Below are positions 37,112-48,581 of a stretch of DNA of 64,000 bases, piece after piece. The stretch is from assembly GCF_022201045.2 (NCBI RefSeq), contig NC_068561.1, positions 20,710,501 through 20,774,500 on the forward strand. Reading direction: 5' to 3'. Position 1 is the stretch's first letter; the number at the start of each line of letters is the position of its first letter. The notes below the pieces were generated by a model that was given only the letters and a program-made list of their open reading frames with translations, was not told the DNA's origin and made no database searches. This DNA is from Citrus sinensis (Eukaryota > Streptophyta > Magnoliopsida > Sapindales > Rutaceae). The position numbers and the translations under genes are program-made.

Positions 37112-38028
37112 GTGTGTTTACTTACTAGTAATTAGAATAATTATGGAATCGAAATCAATATGATTTACTTGCAAAATTAAGGTTTGAAATTAGAATCAAA
37201 ATAATGCGGGGCTCACAAATTTGAGAATCATTTCCATAGTTATGATTCCTAAGGGGAGGGTTGGGAATCAGAATCTAATTTCTAGAATTGTCCATTCTAC
37301 CCTCATCAAATTTTCATAATCTTCAAATTACTCTCAATTAAGTTTTGTCATTTTTTCTTTTTTTGTCTATGCAAAATTTATGAAAATACCCAAAAGTTAC
37401 ATGTTAGTTGCAAATAGGTCCTTTGTTATGTATAACAACAACAACAACAACAACAACAACAACGACAATAATAATAATAATATCATTATTATTCTCGTGA
37501 CTTTTTGGCCCTTTCGTAATTTAGTCTGACAAAATATAAGAGGGGAAAAAACACAGACGCTTTTACTGATTTCTTTTATGCAATATTTGTGTTTGACATA
37601 TTAAAATGTTATATTTTTCGTATAATTAATTTCGTGCTTTCCAAGTACAATTTATTTAACATTACATGAAATAAAAAATTTATCAAATAAACATTAATCA
37701 GTGCATTTTTTTTTAATATTTCTACTAATATCTCATATATGTTATTATTTTTTTAATCCCTAATTTGTATCGTCCTAATGTGTTGTAAATAACGTGGAGA
37801 CTGTTGGGCAAAACAGTGAATAGAATTCATCATGTTACATATAACACAAAGGTAAAAAAAAAAAAAAAAAAAAAAAAGAGTTTCTATTTTTTCTATTAAA
37901 CAGTAAATTTCTGTAAACGGTAGTTAATTATCGACATTTAATTACTGTTGAAGTCAGGAAAAATCCTGATTCTTGGAGGAATCAGTATAGGTGGAGGAAT
38001 CCTGATTCCTAAAGCAAACCAAACGCCG
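37112..38028. mobile_element. Non-autonomous DNA transposon ending in the PHD-GNAT promoter
   Basis: The left end GGTGTGTTTACTTACTAGTA and the inverted right end GGCGTTTGGTTTGCTTTAGG form an imperfect terminal repeat. Subterminal arms rich in GGAATC/GATTCC occur on both sides (for example GGAATCCTGATTCC at about 37999). It shares end and arm sequence with the element at 14083-14925. It contains an (AAC)n microsatellite and a long A run. No transposase is present. A precise target duplication could not be picked out. Confidence 0.6.
37433..37464. repeat. (AAC)n microsatellite
   Basis: About ten AAC units followed by an imperfect AAT run, inside the 37.1-kb element. Confidence 0.9.
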
Positions 38029-38063
38029 TTCGGAAAAGGAACTCTCTCTCTATACATATAACT

Positions 38064-38070
38064 TATAAAT
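38064..38070 (+). promoter_or_regulatory. Likely TATA box of the PHD-GNAT gene
   Basis: TATAAAT lies 68 bp before the ATG at 38132 and only about 35 bp after the end of the transposon, so the sequence upstream of the TATA box is transposon-derived. Confidence 0.6.
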
Positions 38071-38131
38071 AGCTTAACCGACCAAAAAAGGAAAAAAAGG
38101 ATTAAAGGATACAATTTGAGAAGAAAGTGAA

Positions 38132-40201
38132 ATGGTGAACCAGCCACAGTACTGTCCAGCCGCAGTTGTGTATTGTTGTATGCATGGCGGCGTAGGGAGG
38201 AGCAAGAATAATGATTCTAAAGGTTCAGAGATGAGGTTGAAAGCCCGGAATCATCTGTTGGCTTTGAATTGGAAGTTGTGGTATGCACAAAAGGGAGGAT
38301 ATAAACAAGAAATACGCTACACATCTCCGAATCAGAAGACTTTTTATTCACTCAGAACCGCCTGCAGAAGTTTAATTGATGAACAATGTTCTCAGAATTT
38401 AACTCTCAATTTGAATGCAAATCCTGCAGTAAACTTGCACGCCAAGGCAGAGTCTGAATCGATGGATTTTGGAGACCTAGGGCAAGAGGAAAATCATGCA
38501 AGACATGCAAAGCGCGCTTGTCGTTTTGATGAAGGTTCTCAGAATTTAACTCACAATTTGAGAGCAAATCTTGAAGAAAAATCGGTAATGGTGACTCCTC
38601 AGACATCACAATCATCTTCCGATGATGCGTTACATTCAAGAAAAAGGAGGAAAAAGAACACTGAAGTTAACTTGCACGCCAAGGCAGAGGCTGAATCGAT
38701 GGATTTTGGAAACTTAGGGCAAGAAGATGATAATGCAAGACGTGCAAAGCCTGGTAGAAGAAGAGGAAAGGAGAAGAGAAAGGGAATAGCAAACTCGATG
38801 ACATCAAGAGACGATCAGAAGAAGAGTGCAGTTAAGCATACCCATGTTCGAATATCAGGGAAACAGGAGCGGCAGAAGGTGCTTCCTAGGTTTTCAGTTT
38901 GCAATCCTCGAGCTGTTGTGCTTAGTAAGTTGATAGAAAACAATGTGGTGTTCCCTGGGGCGAAGGTCTGTTACGGTGGCAAAAAGGGTCGCGTACCATT
39001 GGCTAAAGGGTCAATAACTAATGGTGGAATCAAGTGCAATTGCTGCAATGAGGTGTTTACACTTACTGGGTTTGAGGTTCATGCCGGTAGCAAAAACCAC
39101 AGGCCGGCTGCTAACATTTTTCTTGAGGATGGCAGGTCTCTTGTGGATTGTCTAAGGCATATGGTGTCTACTGATAACACGGCAATTGTCAAAGGGAGTA
39201 ATCGGATGAAAAGCAATAGCCATCAAGTTGAGACTTATGATATGTGTGTTGTTTGCCTAGATGGAGGTGAATTAATTTGTTGTGATCATTGTCCCTGCAT
39301 GTACCACAGTAGCTGCCTTGGTTTAAAGGATATTCCATATGGGGATTGGTTCTGCCCATTATGCTGTTGCGCCATCTGTGGTGATGGTAAATTTAAACAG
39401 AGAACCCTGCATTCTGTGGATGATGATGATGGTCTTGTTCGCACTTGTGATCAGTGTGAGCATAAGTTTCATACAGGGTGCACAAGAAAGAGTAAACGAG
39501 AATTGAAGGTGAAATCTCAAAATAAATGGTTTTGCAGTGATAGATGTGAACACGTTTTTTCCAGCCTCCATGAACTTATAGGGAAACCCTTTTCAATAAG
39601 TGAGAATAATTTAAACTGGAGATTGTTGAAGTCCTTGGAGTCTGATCATCAAGATGTTAGTAACCCTACAGATGGTAAGTTCTTGAAAGAGCTGCAGAGG
39701 AAGTTGCATGGTGCGGTTGAGGTAATGCATGAATGCTTTGAGCCAGCCAAAGAGCCTTTAACGGGGAGAGATCTCATTGAAGATGTAATTTTCAATCGGA
39801 GATCAGAGCTGAAACATTTGAACTATGTAGGATTCTACACTGTGGTTTTGGAGAAGAAAAGAAAAATAATTTCTGCGGCTACTGTCAGAGTCTATGAAAA
39901 AGTTGCTGAGATCCCATTTGTTGCTACAATGTTCAAGTACCGCAGAAATGGAATGTGTCGTCTTCTAATGGCTGAGCTTGAAAAGCAGCTTATTGCATTA
40001 GGCGTGGAGAGGTTGGTGTTGCCATCAGCCCCAAGTGTGCTAAACGCATGGACTACTAAATTTGGGTTCTCAAAGATGACAGCTTCAGAAAGATTGAATT
40101 ACTTGAATTATACTTTCCTCGATTTCCAAGGTACGATCATGTGCCAGAAATTCTTAATGAAGACACCTTCAGCAAGCCCATGCCTATCACAAGCAGCTTG
40201 A
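38132..40201 (+). CDS. PHD-finger and GNAT acyltransferase-domain nuclear protein (IDM1-like)
   Basis: A single 689-residue frame with no intron. Residues about 255-345 carry the Tify/Jas-like region of the family (VVFPGAKVCYGGKKGRVPLA, IKCNCCNEVFTLTGFEVHAG). A PHD finger starts near 370 (CVVCLDGGELICCDHCPCMY) and is followed by a second Cys/His cluster to about 475. The C-terminal GNAT fold (about 560-665) has the acetyl-CoA loop-like RRNGMCRLLMAELEKQL and VLPSAPSVLNAWTTKFGF. A Lys/Arg-rich stretch at about 205-220 looks like a nuclear signal. IDM1 acetylates histone H3 and promotes active DNA demethylation; shorter relatives like this one are less known. Residues 100-127 are repeated at 179-206. 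The lack of introns suggests retroposition or an intron-poor subfamily. Confidence 0.9.
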   Translation: MVNQPQYCPAAVVYCCMHGGVGRSKNNDSKGSEMRLKARNHLLALNWKLWYAQKGGYKQEIRYTSPNQKTFYSLRTACRSLIDEQCSQNLTLNLNANPAVNLHAKAESESMDFGDLGQEENHARHAKRACRFDEGSQNLTHNLRANLEEKSVMVTPQTSQSSSDDALHSRKRRKKNTEVNLHAKAEAESMDFGNLGQEDDNARRAKPGRRRGKEKRKGIANSMTSRDDQKKSAVKHTHVRISGKQERQKVLPRFSVCNPRAVVLSKLIENNVVFPGAKVCYGGKKGRVPLAKGSITNGGIKCNCCNEVFTLTGFEVHAGSKNHRPAANIFLEDGRSLVDCLRHMVSTDNTAIVKGSNRMKSNSHQVETYDMCVVCLDGGELICCDHCPCMYHSSCLGLKDIPYGDWFCPLCCCAICGDGKFKQRTLHSVDDDDGLVRTCDQCEHKFHTGCTRKSKRELKVKSQNKWFCSDRCEHVFSSLHELIGKPFSISENNLNWRLLKSLESDHQDVSNPTDGKFLKELQRKLHGAVEVMHECFEPAKEPLTGRDLIEDVIFNRRSELKHLNYVGFYTVVLEKKRKIISAATVRVYEKVAEIPFVATMFKYRRNGMCRLLMAELEKQLIALGVERLVLPSAPSVLNAWTTKFGFSKMTASERLNYLNYTFLDFQGTIMCQKFLMKTPSASPCLSQAA
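38429..38749 (+). repeat. In-gene duplicated segment encoding NLHAKAE-ESMDFG
   Basis: About 84 bp at 38429-38512 recurs at 38666-38749, an offset of 237 bp (79 codons, in frame). A companion short repeat (CTCAGAATTTAACTC at 38391 and 38538) encodes QNLTLNLNAN and QNLTHNLRAN, with a different 147-bp offset. Confidence 0.9.
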
Positions 40202-40527
40202 TCTGAAAATGTTGGCGTTAAATTTGATTTCTGCTGCCCCATCTCCGAAGTAATTCAAAGAGAAGAAAGTGACAGCTGATTTGTGTACAGAGATAACATA
40301 ATGATTTTCTTATAAAAAGATTGTATTTTTTATCTGTATTGTCACACATTACTAATTATGTTGGACATATATTGATGTAAGTCATATTGATAATATCAAC
40401 ACATTTTCTGCATAGTTCTCATAATTCTACCTGTTCAATCAGTTATTCCCTGTGATGATAAATGACTCCCATTTTATTTTTTAGTCAATTTCTCTGTCAA
40501 ATAGATTATAAACCGATGGATACAAGT

Positions 40528-42121
40528 TAGAGCTGGCAACAATACCCGCGGGGCTCCAAACCCGCGGGGCCCCGCTTAATTTGGGGCGGGTATGGGGCCC
40601 CGAAAAACACTGAAAATAAATTTGGGTCTGTTTGGGGATGGGTCTAAAACCCCAAAATTTTTCGGGTTCGGGTTCGGGGATTTTTCCGGATCCCCTAACC
40701 CGACCCGAAAATAAAAACAAAAAAAAAACTCTAATTTTTTCCCCCAAAAGAAACCCTAACAGCTCGTGAGCTGCCGTCGTCACTAACAGCCGGTCAGCCG
40801 CCACCGTTCGTCGTCACCTACCAACACTCAGCCGCACCTGTTGGTTCTCCTGCCGCAATGCTTTTGCCTTTTCTACTTTTCTTTCTTTGTTTATTTATTA
40901 ACTGTCTCATTCAAGCTCTGGATACCACCACGAAGTCTGTGAACAACTTAACTGTCTTTTTTGGGTATGGGTCTTCGTGTGCTTTAAAATTTCTGGGCGT
41001 TTCAAAATTTCAAGTGAAGAGACGAATTAACAGTGCTGCTGTAGCTAAAACAGGACAGACCATAATGTTTGTAGTGTGTTTTGATGGTGAAGAAATTATG
41101 TAGGTCTACAGGTTATTTACTTAAACACTAGGATTTTGTAGAACCGAGGTGCTTGAAAAATACATCTGTAAACAAAAATCTGTCTCCTTCGTTCTAAGCT
41201 GTAGCAGCAACAGTAGTTTGAGCAAAAGTGTCGTTTGAGGGGATGGGGGGGATTTATTTGGTTTGAGGTTTTGGGATGCGTGGAGGGAAACAAAGTTGTG
41301 GGGTTTGTAATAATTGAGCAAATGGGTTCTGTTTATTTTTCTTGTAGTTTTCTATTTGGTAGTGAGTGAAGAGAGAAGTTCTACTGCCAATTTTCTTCTA
41401 CATTCTTTTGCAAAACTGTTGTAATAAGCTATCTGGGAAATACCATTTAATAATATAATCACTGTTATATTCACCAACATAAATAAATTAAGTTATAAAA
41501 ATGAAATCATTAACCATTAAATATAACTAGAAATTATAGATGCTTAATTAGTAAATTATAGACGCTTAACCATTAAATATAATTTCTTAACTAGAAATTA
41601 TAGATGCAAATAAAAATTAACTATTTTTATTAATTTTTTTTTGTTTATGTTGTTATAGGTTAATGAAGAATCTTAGAATGTGCATCAATGGTGATGGCTA
41701 CAAATTTATGTTGAAAATTTAAAATTATTTTGATTTTTCGTATAAAATTTGATCATTTGTAATTATGTCGAAGGCTTAAAATTATTATGTTTTTATTTAT
41801 GTGGAGGTTGTTAAAATTTAATCACTTGTATTTTATTTTAATATGGAATTTAATCATTTGTAATTTTATTTCTAAATATGGAGGTTGTCATGTTTATTAT
41901 TATTTAAAAAAAAGTAAAATATTTAGAAATTATTATTTAAAAAATGGGGATCGGGTCCCCGCTTTAATCCCCGCTCAATTCGGGGATTTTCGGGGATATA
42001 CCCAAACTATCCCCCATTACAATTTTTCGGGTATGGGGCGGGTTCGGGGGAAAGCTTCTAAATCGGGTTCGGGTTCGGGGATCATGATCCCCGCCCCGAA
42101 CCCGCCCCATTGACATCCCTA
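40528..42121. mobile_element. Non-autonomous hAT transposon (1594 bp) with perfect 8-bp target duplication
   Basis: The flanks ATACAAGT at 40520-40527 and 42122-42129 are identical. The ends TAGAGCTGGCAACAATACCC and, inverted, TAGGGATGTCAATGGGGCGG are imperfect terminal inverted repeats with the TAG(A/G)G...GGCAA form of plant hAT elements. Both subterminal arms are packed with CGGGG/CCCCG and GGGTTCGGG repeats, the kind of short motif that hAT transposases bind. The centre is AT-rich and includes a 0.2-kb more GC-rich patch (40750-40860) but no transposase domain that I can recognise. Confidence 0.93.
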
Positions 42122-42345
42122 ATACAAGTAATCTGGACTCTGAATATGTCACCTTCTTATGATCATATTGAGCTGAGAATAGGCATTCATTCAGTATATT
42201 TTAATTTGAAATGCCATACAAGAAAAAGCATATATGCTCTAAAGCATTTTGAATGGATTCACATAACACAGAACATATTAAATTTAATAGCAATCCCTCA
42301 AATACAATAGAAACACTCGAGTGGAACCATAGAACATTCTGTCTC

Positions 42346-43262
42346 TTAATGCTTTCGGAGAGCAAAACCAGAGAGCACCACCAACATCACGAAGAGGACA
42401 ACGGCTATGAAAGATGCCACCACAGCCCCACTGACTTTCTGGCAGAAATCACCAAATTGCTGGCAAATTGCGAACCAGTTTGTGTTTTGATTGCCGTTGT
42501 GAGCTAAGTAAACAATGGCAGCAGCGGCGGCGGCAGCAGCTGTAGCAAAAGTTAATGTTACCTGCAATATATGAAAACATTTTCATCTTTATCTGTCAAG
42601 TAACAAATTGTGTTGTGTCAGAACTCAAGAAGCTAATGATTAACGAGCTTACGGTGTCCAAAATGAGTAGGAGGAGCCTCGGTCCAACAGCATGTGGGCG
42701 AACAATAGTGACAATGGAAAAGGGAAGGGAAAGGACTAGGTAGCCCCCTACTAATGCCATTGCAATTACGAAATACCTGCAGAAAAGGATATCCCAATTT
42801 TTTGTAGCACAATTTCTGTAAACTCTCAATCTTGTTTCTATTACTTGTATGATTCTAGGAATGATATTATTCAAGTGGCATGTGATTCTTTTCCGCTGTG
42901 AAATTGATTCTGCATTATTGCATGCCAGAACTTAATACCAACAAGGTTGAGCATATATGTGTAAATGTGATGAATGACAGAATTTCAACAAGTAAGTTCA
43001 CATACTGAAAAGTGGGAAGATCATCATAGCTGGCTTGAAACTGAAAGAACTGAGTGAAGAATGGAAGAGTCTCATCGCTAGTTCCCATCGCCGTGGCAGC
43101 AGCTAGAGTACACACCAGGGCACCAATCCTCAGAATGAAATCAAATATTGCTATTCCTTTCTTGTATCCAGCCTTTTCCCGCCTTGGAACTCCGATGAGG
43201 GGTGCTTTTCCTTTAGCAGCCGAGCTAGACTCTGGAACATCAACAGTAGCTGAATCACTCAT
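42346..43262 (-). CDS. CASP: Casparian strip membrane domain protein (CASP)
   Basis: Exons 43006-43262, 42653-42776 and 42346-42561 join in frame to 198 residues, the normal CASP length. Four membrane helices are visible: [58 protein letters not shown] and [20 protein letters not shown]. The first extracellular loop has [20 protein letters not shown], close to the CASP signature, and the second has [20 protein letters not shown] with the paired cysteines. True CASPs form a scaffold in the endodermal plasma membrane that guides lignin deposition with peroxidase and ESB1. The short cytosolic tail ALRKH is typical. Assignment to CASP proper rather than a CASP-like protein rests on loop 1. Which of CASP1-5 it represents cannot be decided here. 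Confidence 0.93.
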
Positions 43263-43367
43263 TTTGGTTAAATGTAAAAGAGGCTTGAAGCTTGTGATGT
43301 GAATCTGAGAATAATGATTGATAAGAGAATTAAAATGCTGTGATGAAAGTGGATGAATGGATGAGTC

Positions 43368-43374
43368 TTATATA
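43368..43374 (-). promoter_or_regulatory. Likely TATA box of the CASP gene
   Basis: On the minus strand CCTATATAAG lies about 106 bp upstream of the start codon, a plausible spacing for a leader of roughly 75 bases. Confidence 0.55.
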
Positions 43375-44460
43375 GGGAAGCAAAGCAAAGAAGAGCAGCT
43401 TGAAAAATATTGCAAAATTGAAACTAGACCTTTTTTGGCTAATGGGAGTAAGGGGAGTCGTTGACATGATGCAGTGCAAATTGAGGGATTAGGAATCAAG
43501 AACAAAATGTGATTAAGTCGAGACAAAATACCAACTCACAAAATGTATTTAGTCAATCAGTTAACTAAACCATGCAAAAATCGTTTTGTCATTCCACTCA
43601 GACTCTAGCTCTTTTGGCTGTAATTCTTGAGAGATTGCATTAAAAAATACCAAATCCTCATAAGAATCGTGAAGCTAGTATTTTGCAACGGTCATCTTAT
43701 GTCAAGTAACTTCAGCTAATTTTCGTTTACATTTCAAGATACGAATCACTTGGTAGTTATTAGTGAATCATATGTTTGAGACTCATTCCTCCTCGTAAGT
43801 TTAAGCCAAACACACTCAGATAAAAAATTGGTTAACAGTTCATGTTGTCAGCAGCACATGGCAGGCATTGACAAAACTTAGAGGTGTAAAACGGATTGGA
43901 TCAACCCATCACAAAAGCCCAAGTTTAAAGAGAGAATGGGTCGGTCCACTGACCCAAAAAAGAAAGCTCAAGTGCGATCTTCAAGTACTACTGACAAAAG
44001 AAAAAGTACAGTGCAATATTCAATTGACAAGTTTCGGCATTTGCAAATCTACAATGAAGCAGCGTAGGCCAGTAATAATTTTTTTCCCCCCCCCCCCCCC
44101 CCCCCCCTCTCCTTTTTTTTGTTTTCTCTCTCTCTCTCTCTCTCCCCAAGAGAAAATGAAATTACATATCAAGAACTGATACAAATCATAGCTGCTTGCA
44201 AGCTAGTTACTCTTCTGCTGTATTATTACAAAACTCAAAAGAATTCAAAATTCCAATTGTTGTTAAACAACAAATGAGTGGTAGTAATTTTGGTCCAGTG
44301 AGAGTGTTTGTAGGTTGTTTGCATCTTGGAACGGGGACATTGTAAAAAAAAATTAATTGCTCTAGTTACTCTGCAAAAACTGGATGGAACAGCTGCCTGA
44401 AGGGGGAAGCAGTCCTGGCAAAATTTTACTTGGTTTATTGACCCAATGTTAGCAAGCCGA
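43375..44460. other. CASP upstream region and intergenic DNA
   Basis: Likely holds CASP promoter elements near 43.4-43.9 kb, and farther on the 3' flank of the ELM1-like gene. A C22 run (44086-44107) and a short CT repeat lie at 44.1 kb. No coding signal is seen. Confidence 0.5.
44086..44107. repeat. C22 homopolymer followed by CT microsatellite
   Basis: Twenty-two consecutive C, then T-rich sequence and (CT)n up to about 44144. Third of four long G/C homopolymers in the window. Confidence 0.95.
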
Positions 44461-47400
44461 TTATGAACAGAGTCTCCATCCCCGCTCAGCAAGTGCCTTT
44501 TTAACCCGATTAGCAGCCTCTGCAAGGTCATTCAATGGAGGATAGCTCCAATTCTCAGAAATCTGGAAAATTGAACCACACATCAGTAGAATTTAAATAA
44601 ATAAACTAGTATTGAAGTATTAGCTAAGTTTGTTTGCAAAATATCTTGTAATTGAATGAGAAGTCTTGGAATCTACTCTCAGATACACAGGGATTGGGAG
44701 GGTTTGTGTCCAGTTTGGAGAGCCGAGGATAAGGGTTAAAAGGAAGCGCGCGCCCACACACACACACACAGAGAAAGAAAGAGAGAGGTAAGCGGGATCA
44801 GCTGTAAGCAACTAAAGGTAACAGGACCAGCAATGGCATAATACTTGGGGTAACATATATATTTTGTTTTAGGGAAGAGTATAAAAGTGAGAGCTATATT
44901 GACAAGGTAACATATCACCTGATTATAGCTACATGAGTGCACCAAATGGATTTAAAATGACAAAAAGAAGGAAACTAGATCTGAAAAAAGATAATCCCTC
45001 TGGCCTCTCCACATGTATATGTTTGTTTTCAACTAAATATTAGTAGAAAGAGAAGTAAAATGCAGGATTTTATGCAGCTTCTCAGATCATTTCCTTTCCT
45101 CGTAGATCAATTTGAAGGGGGTGTGTATGTATAACAACATTTTCAAAGCGAAACACACACACACGCGCATATTTATGATTCAATAGGGAAGTAGGGCACT
45201 TACATCCTCTTTACCAGTGAATGGTCGAACAACTCCTCTTTCCTGCAGAGATTTTTGGAAGTATGCAAACTTCCACGTACACCTCTCAGCTCCTATAACA
45301 TAAACAGGTTTCCTACAGCAAAAAAAGTGAAAAAAATAACACCATATGAATTTTCATTCAGAGGAATAATCAAGCCATAAACTCATGAGTTTTACTCCTT
45401 TCATATATCAAACATACCCGGTACTGCAAGCCTCGCTCAGCATACTTACTGAATCAGCTGTTATGAGAAAAGCATCAGCCCAAGCTAAATGCCCCATGTG
45501 AGGATTTGGATCTATGCAGTTTACATAAAAGCAAAAATAAGTAGTCACCTTCGTTAGGTAAATTAAACTACAAAAATCTCTCAAAGATAATGAAAGCAAA
45601 GTACCTTCACCATTCCAGATGAAGACCTTGGGATTATTACTAAATTCGTTCACTATAATCTTAGCCACCTGTCAAAAGTGCTATAAGTAGCAAGAGTGAT
45701 AAAGAAAATCAACAAAGGCAACTGTGAAAAAATTCTACCTTCTCTGGAGTTCTTCTAGAGAATGATACTCTGACGCTTCCACAACTCCAAATAACACCCT
45801 GCAACATTGCAGTTAGCTGCTTTGCAAGATCCACACCATACGTACAGTTGCCTATAAAAAATTTAACACAAAATATTTCTTACTTAAGGGAGTGACCATC
45901 AAAGTAAAGCAACACATGTCTATTTTCTGCGTATGAGGTATTACTGGACAAGCATCTGGCACAACATCAACAATTTTCTATTTAGAAATTATCATTTCTG
46001 GACAAAAACTTTCCATTATGGTTCAACTTGACAGCTCAATATAATTAACACAATAAGCACATTCCCTTTGATCTGAAAATTTGAACTTTCCAGGACTTGA
46101 AAACCAAAATAAAATTCCAATCCAGTCTAGGGGCTGATAACTGCTGAAGATAGTAGAAAGAAAATATGCTACTTAAAGATAAAGCAAGAGAAATTGGATC
46201 AAATCACAGTACTCCTTGCCTAGAAGTTTCCGTTTTCAGACAAAATGATACAATCCATGTATACAACAATGACTTTTGATGACTTTAGAGGATATAGCTG
46301 CATATATCCTTGAAAACAATCTTGCCAAGGTCAGTAATAAACAAGTTAGTTTAAAAAAGAAAAGGTCAATAACAATTCAAATAACAGAATGCAAAAGATG
46401 ACAAATTGCCAATTGGATGACTTATTACTTGTAGGACCTCCAACATTAACCACAAACAAGGGCTTTGGCAGTACTGCCAACTCATCATGCCAGACAGAAG
46501 CAGCACTCCTAAGTGCTGCAGAATCAGCCTGGTGAAGAGCTCCCACAGTCAGAACCTGACGTTAAAAATCCAGACCATCAGCTACAACATTATTGATAAC
46601 TACAATAGTAGCTTAAAATTAGATGGCAATAAAAATTATAATACAACCGGACAAGTATTTCATAACCAATGTACATACCACATGTTGGTCAGGAGGTTCA
46701 CGCGGAGTTATCCACCTCCGGAGGAACCAAGGAATTTGTTCCTGAGCATGAGGGGTCAATGGGTAATAATCATGACATGGAGTAATCACCATATCAAACC
46801 TATTCAGATGCGTCCTAGGATGTTGTATCTGTAAAATAGTATCAGAGGGGAACCCATAAGAACTATATGTTACCAGTTTTGCATGCCGAATGCGCATCCA
46901 ACGCACGATAACCACATTTTAACTGAAATAAAATACAGTAAATAGAAAATGCAAAGCGAAGCAAATATAATCCTTCACAGTTTGCAGAAAGATGAATGAA
47001 ATGGTAAGTAGCAACAAAAACCAAGTAAAATCACACACAAAAGTGTTATCTTCTTATAAGCAAAAATAGAAAAGCAAACAATACAACCTGAATTCAAATT
47101 ATTTTTCTTCTACAAGTATCTGAACAAAACTACCAAAAATGAGGGCGAGACTCAGAATTCTATCTACAATGTTGAAGAAAACAAAAATAACAGAATAGAA
47201 TGAACAGCAGTCTTGCCATATTGGACCAAATGATTTACCGCTCCTAGATTCATGAAAGGCATAAGAAAACATAAGCACATGGAAAACCAACAGTCTGCCT
47301 CACATTTCAGCACATTTATCATACAAATGCTACTTCAGCTTCCAGTAGGTAAAAATTGAAAGGATAAAGTTTAACCTGAACAACGAAAACATTTTCTGGA

Positions 47401-48581
47401 GCTAACCGTTTTATGGAGCTTGCAACAGAAATAGTATCTCGTCCAGATGCAACCACCAATAATGGGCCCTCCCTGAAAAAAGTTTAACAGCTATGATTGG
47501 CTTATAACAGATTTTGCATAGTCATTCAAGACATTAACCACATAGGGTCCAAATGGTAATCTCAAAGGTCGGCATCAAATCGTTGTATAACATTTGCACA
47601 GGAGAGTCCATACCTTTCGAATGTTTGATAAGCCATCTTTGCAATCTGCCTTGCATCAGCTTCCAAAACTTGTGACAAGCCTGCACTAACCAATCAGAGA
47701 TTTTTCTATTGATTAAAAAAAAAAAAACTGTATTCAGAAATAAGAACTGTTAACTGCAAATGAACTATGGTCTTCTTTATTGTTTACCACTTGTTTCAGG
47801 TGCTACTAATTGAAATTGTGAATAACCAAAAACTTGAGTTATAAAATAATCTACTTTCTTGTGGAGAGAAATCGGCAGCCAATGAAGCCACTCATTAATT
47901 CCTCCTCTTGGCCTAGTAACACGCTGCATAGAATCAATCAAATAATCACCACTAATACAACAATGTATCAACTTGGATTGAGACAAATTTTTATAAAAAA
48001 AAAAATTCTACAGAAGCAAGTAAAACCGACTCTATAAAAATGCAGTAGAACTGTTTTCCTGACACAACAGCATATATACCAATGCATTTACTGGGATTCA
48101 AATAAATGTTAGCACTGTGTTTGGTAGTACTTATGTAAAAAGATGGTTTCTGTAAAAGCACTTTCTAGAAAAGCACTTAAAAAGAAATTTCTAAAAGAGC
48201 AAATGCAACCACATTTCAATTAAAAGACTGTTACATTAAGGTAAAAATTAGCCAAAGGGCATAAGAAAAGGAATAATAAAACGGCCTTTAAAAGAAAATA
48301 AAGGAATAAAAGAAGAAACTATTGAAGAAAAATTAATAAACAAATAAAGCACTCACGTATATGGAATGCCGACCTGAGAGTCCGACGGCGCGAACCAAAC
48401 CGATGCACTGATTCTCAGCGCCCGCGAATCCGTTGCCTATTATAATCGCGCGTTTGATTACGCCGTAAAATCCACTTTCGAATATCTCCGGTGTTTTCGA
48501 CAATTTGATGGCCGGCTCCGGCAGCCTGATCGGTCTCATCGGCTGACCCCACGCTCGCAACATTTCTAGCCTCCGAACCAC
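44461..48581 (-). CDS. Mitochondrial fission protein ELM1-like (DUF1022)
   Basis: About eleven exons: 48357-48581, 47788-47924, then blocks near 47614-47685, 47374-47474, 46676-46829, 46427-46555, 45740-45852, 45604-45670, 45418-45514, 45205-45312 and 44461-44563. The N-terminus has MRPIRLPEPAIKLSKTPEIF and IGNGFAGAENQCIGLVRA. Further blocks are RVTRPRGGINEWLHWLP, VITPCHDYYPLTPHAQEQIP and HLAWADAFLITADSVSMLSE. The protein ends AERGWRLCS. Arabidopsis ELM1 sits on the outer mitochondrial membrane and recruits dynamins DRP3A/B for fission; the fold resembles glycosyltransferases (the SEACSTGKPVYVIGAERC segment). By position this copy should be the At5g06180-type paralogue rather than ELM1 itself, so its role in fission is inference. 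Alternative starts exist at MLRAWG and MRPIRL. Confidence 0.9.
44754..44771. repeat. (CA)n microsatellite
   Basis: A CA run in an intron of the ELM1-like gene, preceded by GCGCGC. Confidence 0.8.
48118..48225. mobile_element. Decayed MITE fragment
   Basis: GTGTTTGGTAGTACTTATGT followed by repeated AAGCACTT phrases is typical of one end of a small hAT-type MITE. It lies in intron 1 of the ELM1-like gene. The other end was not found. A similar AAGTGCTT/AAGCACTT cluster occurs in the RRM gene intron at 24.55-24.85 kb. Confidence 0.4.

Noticed and set aside
40858-41103. 81-codon frame with a hydrophobic start inside the hAT element
   Set aside because: No transposase or known domain; could be a captured fragment but not supportable as a gene.
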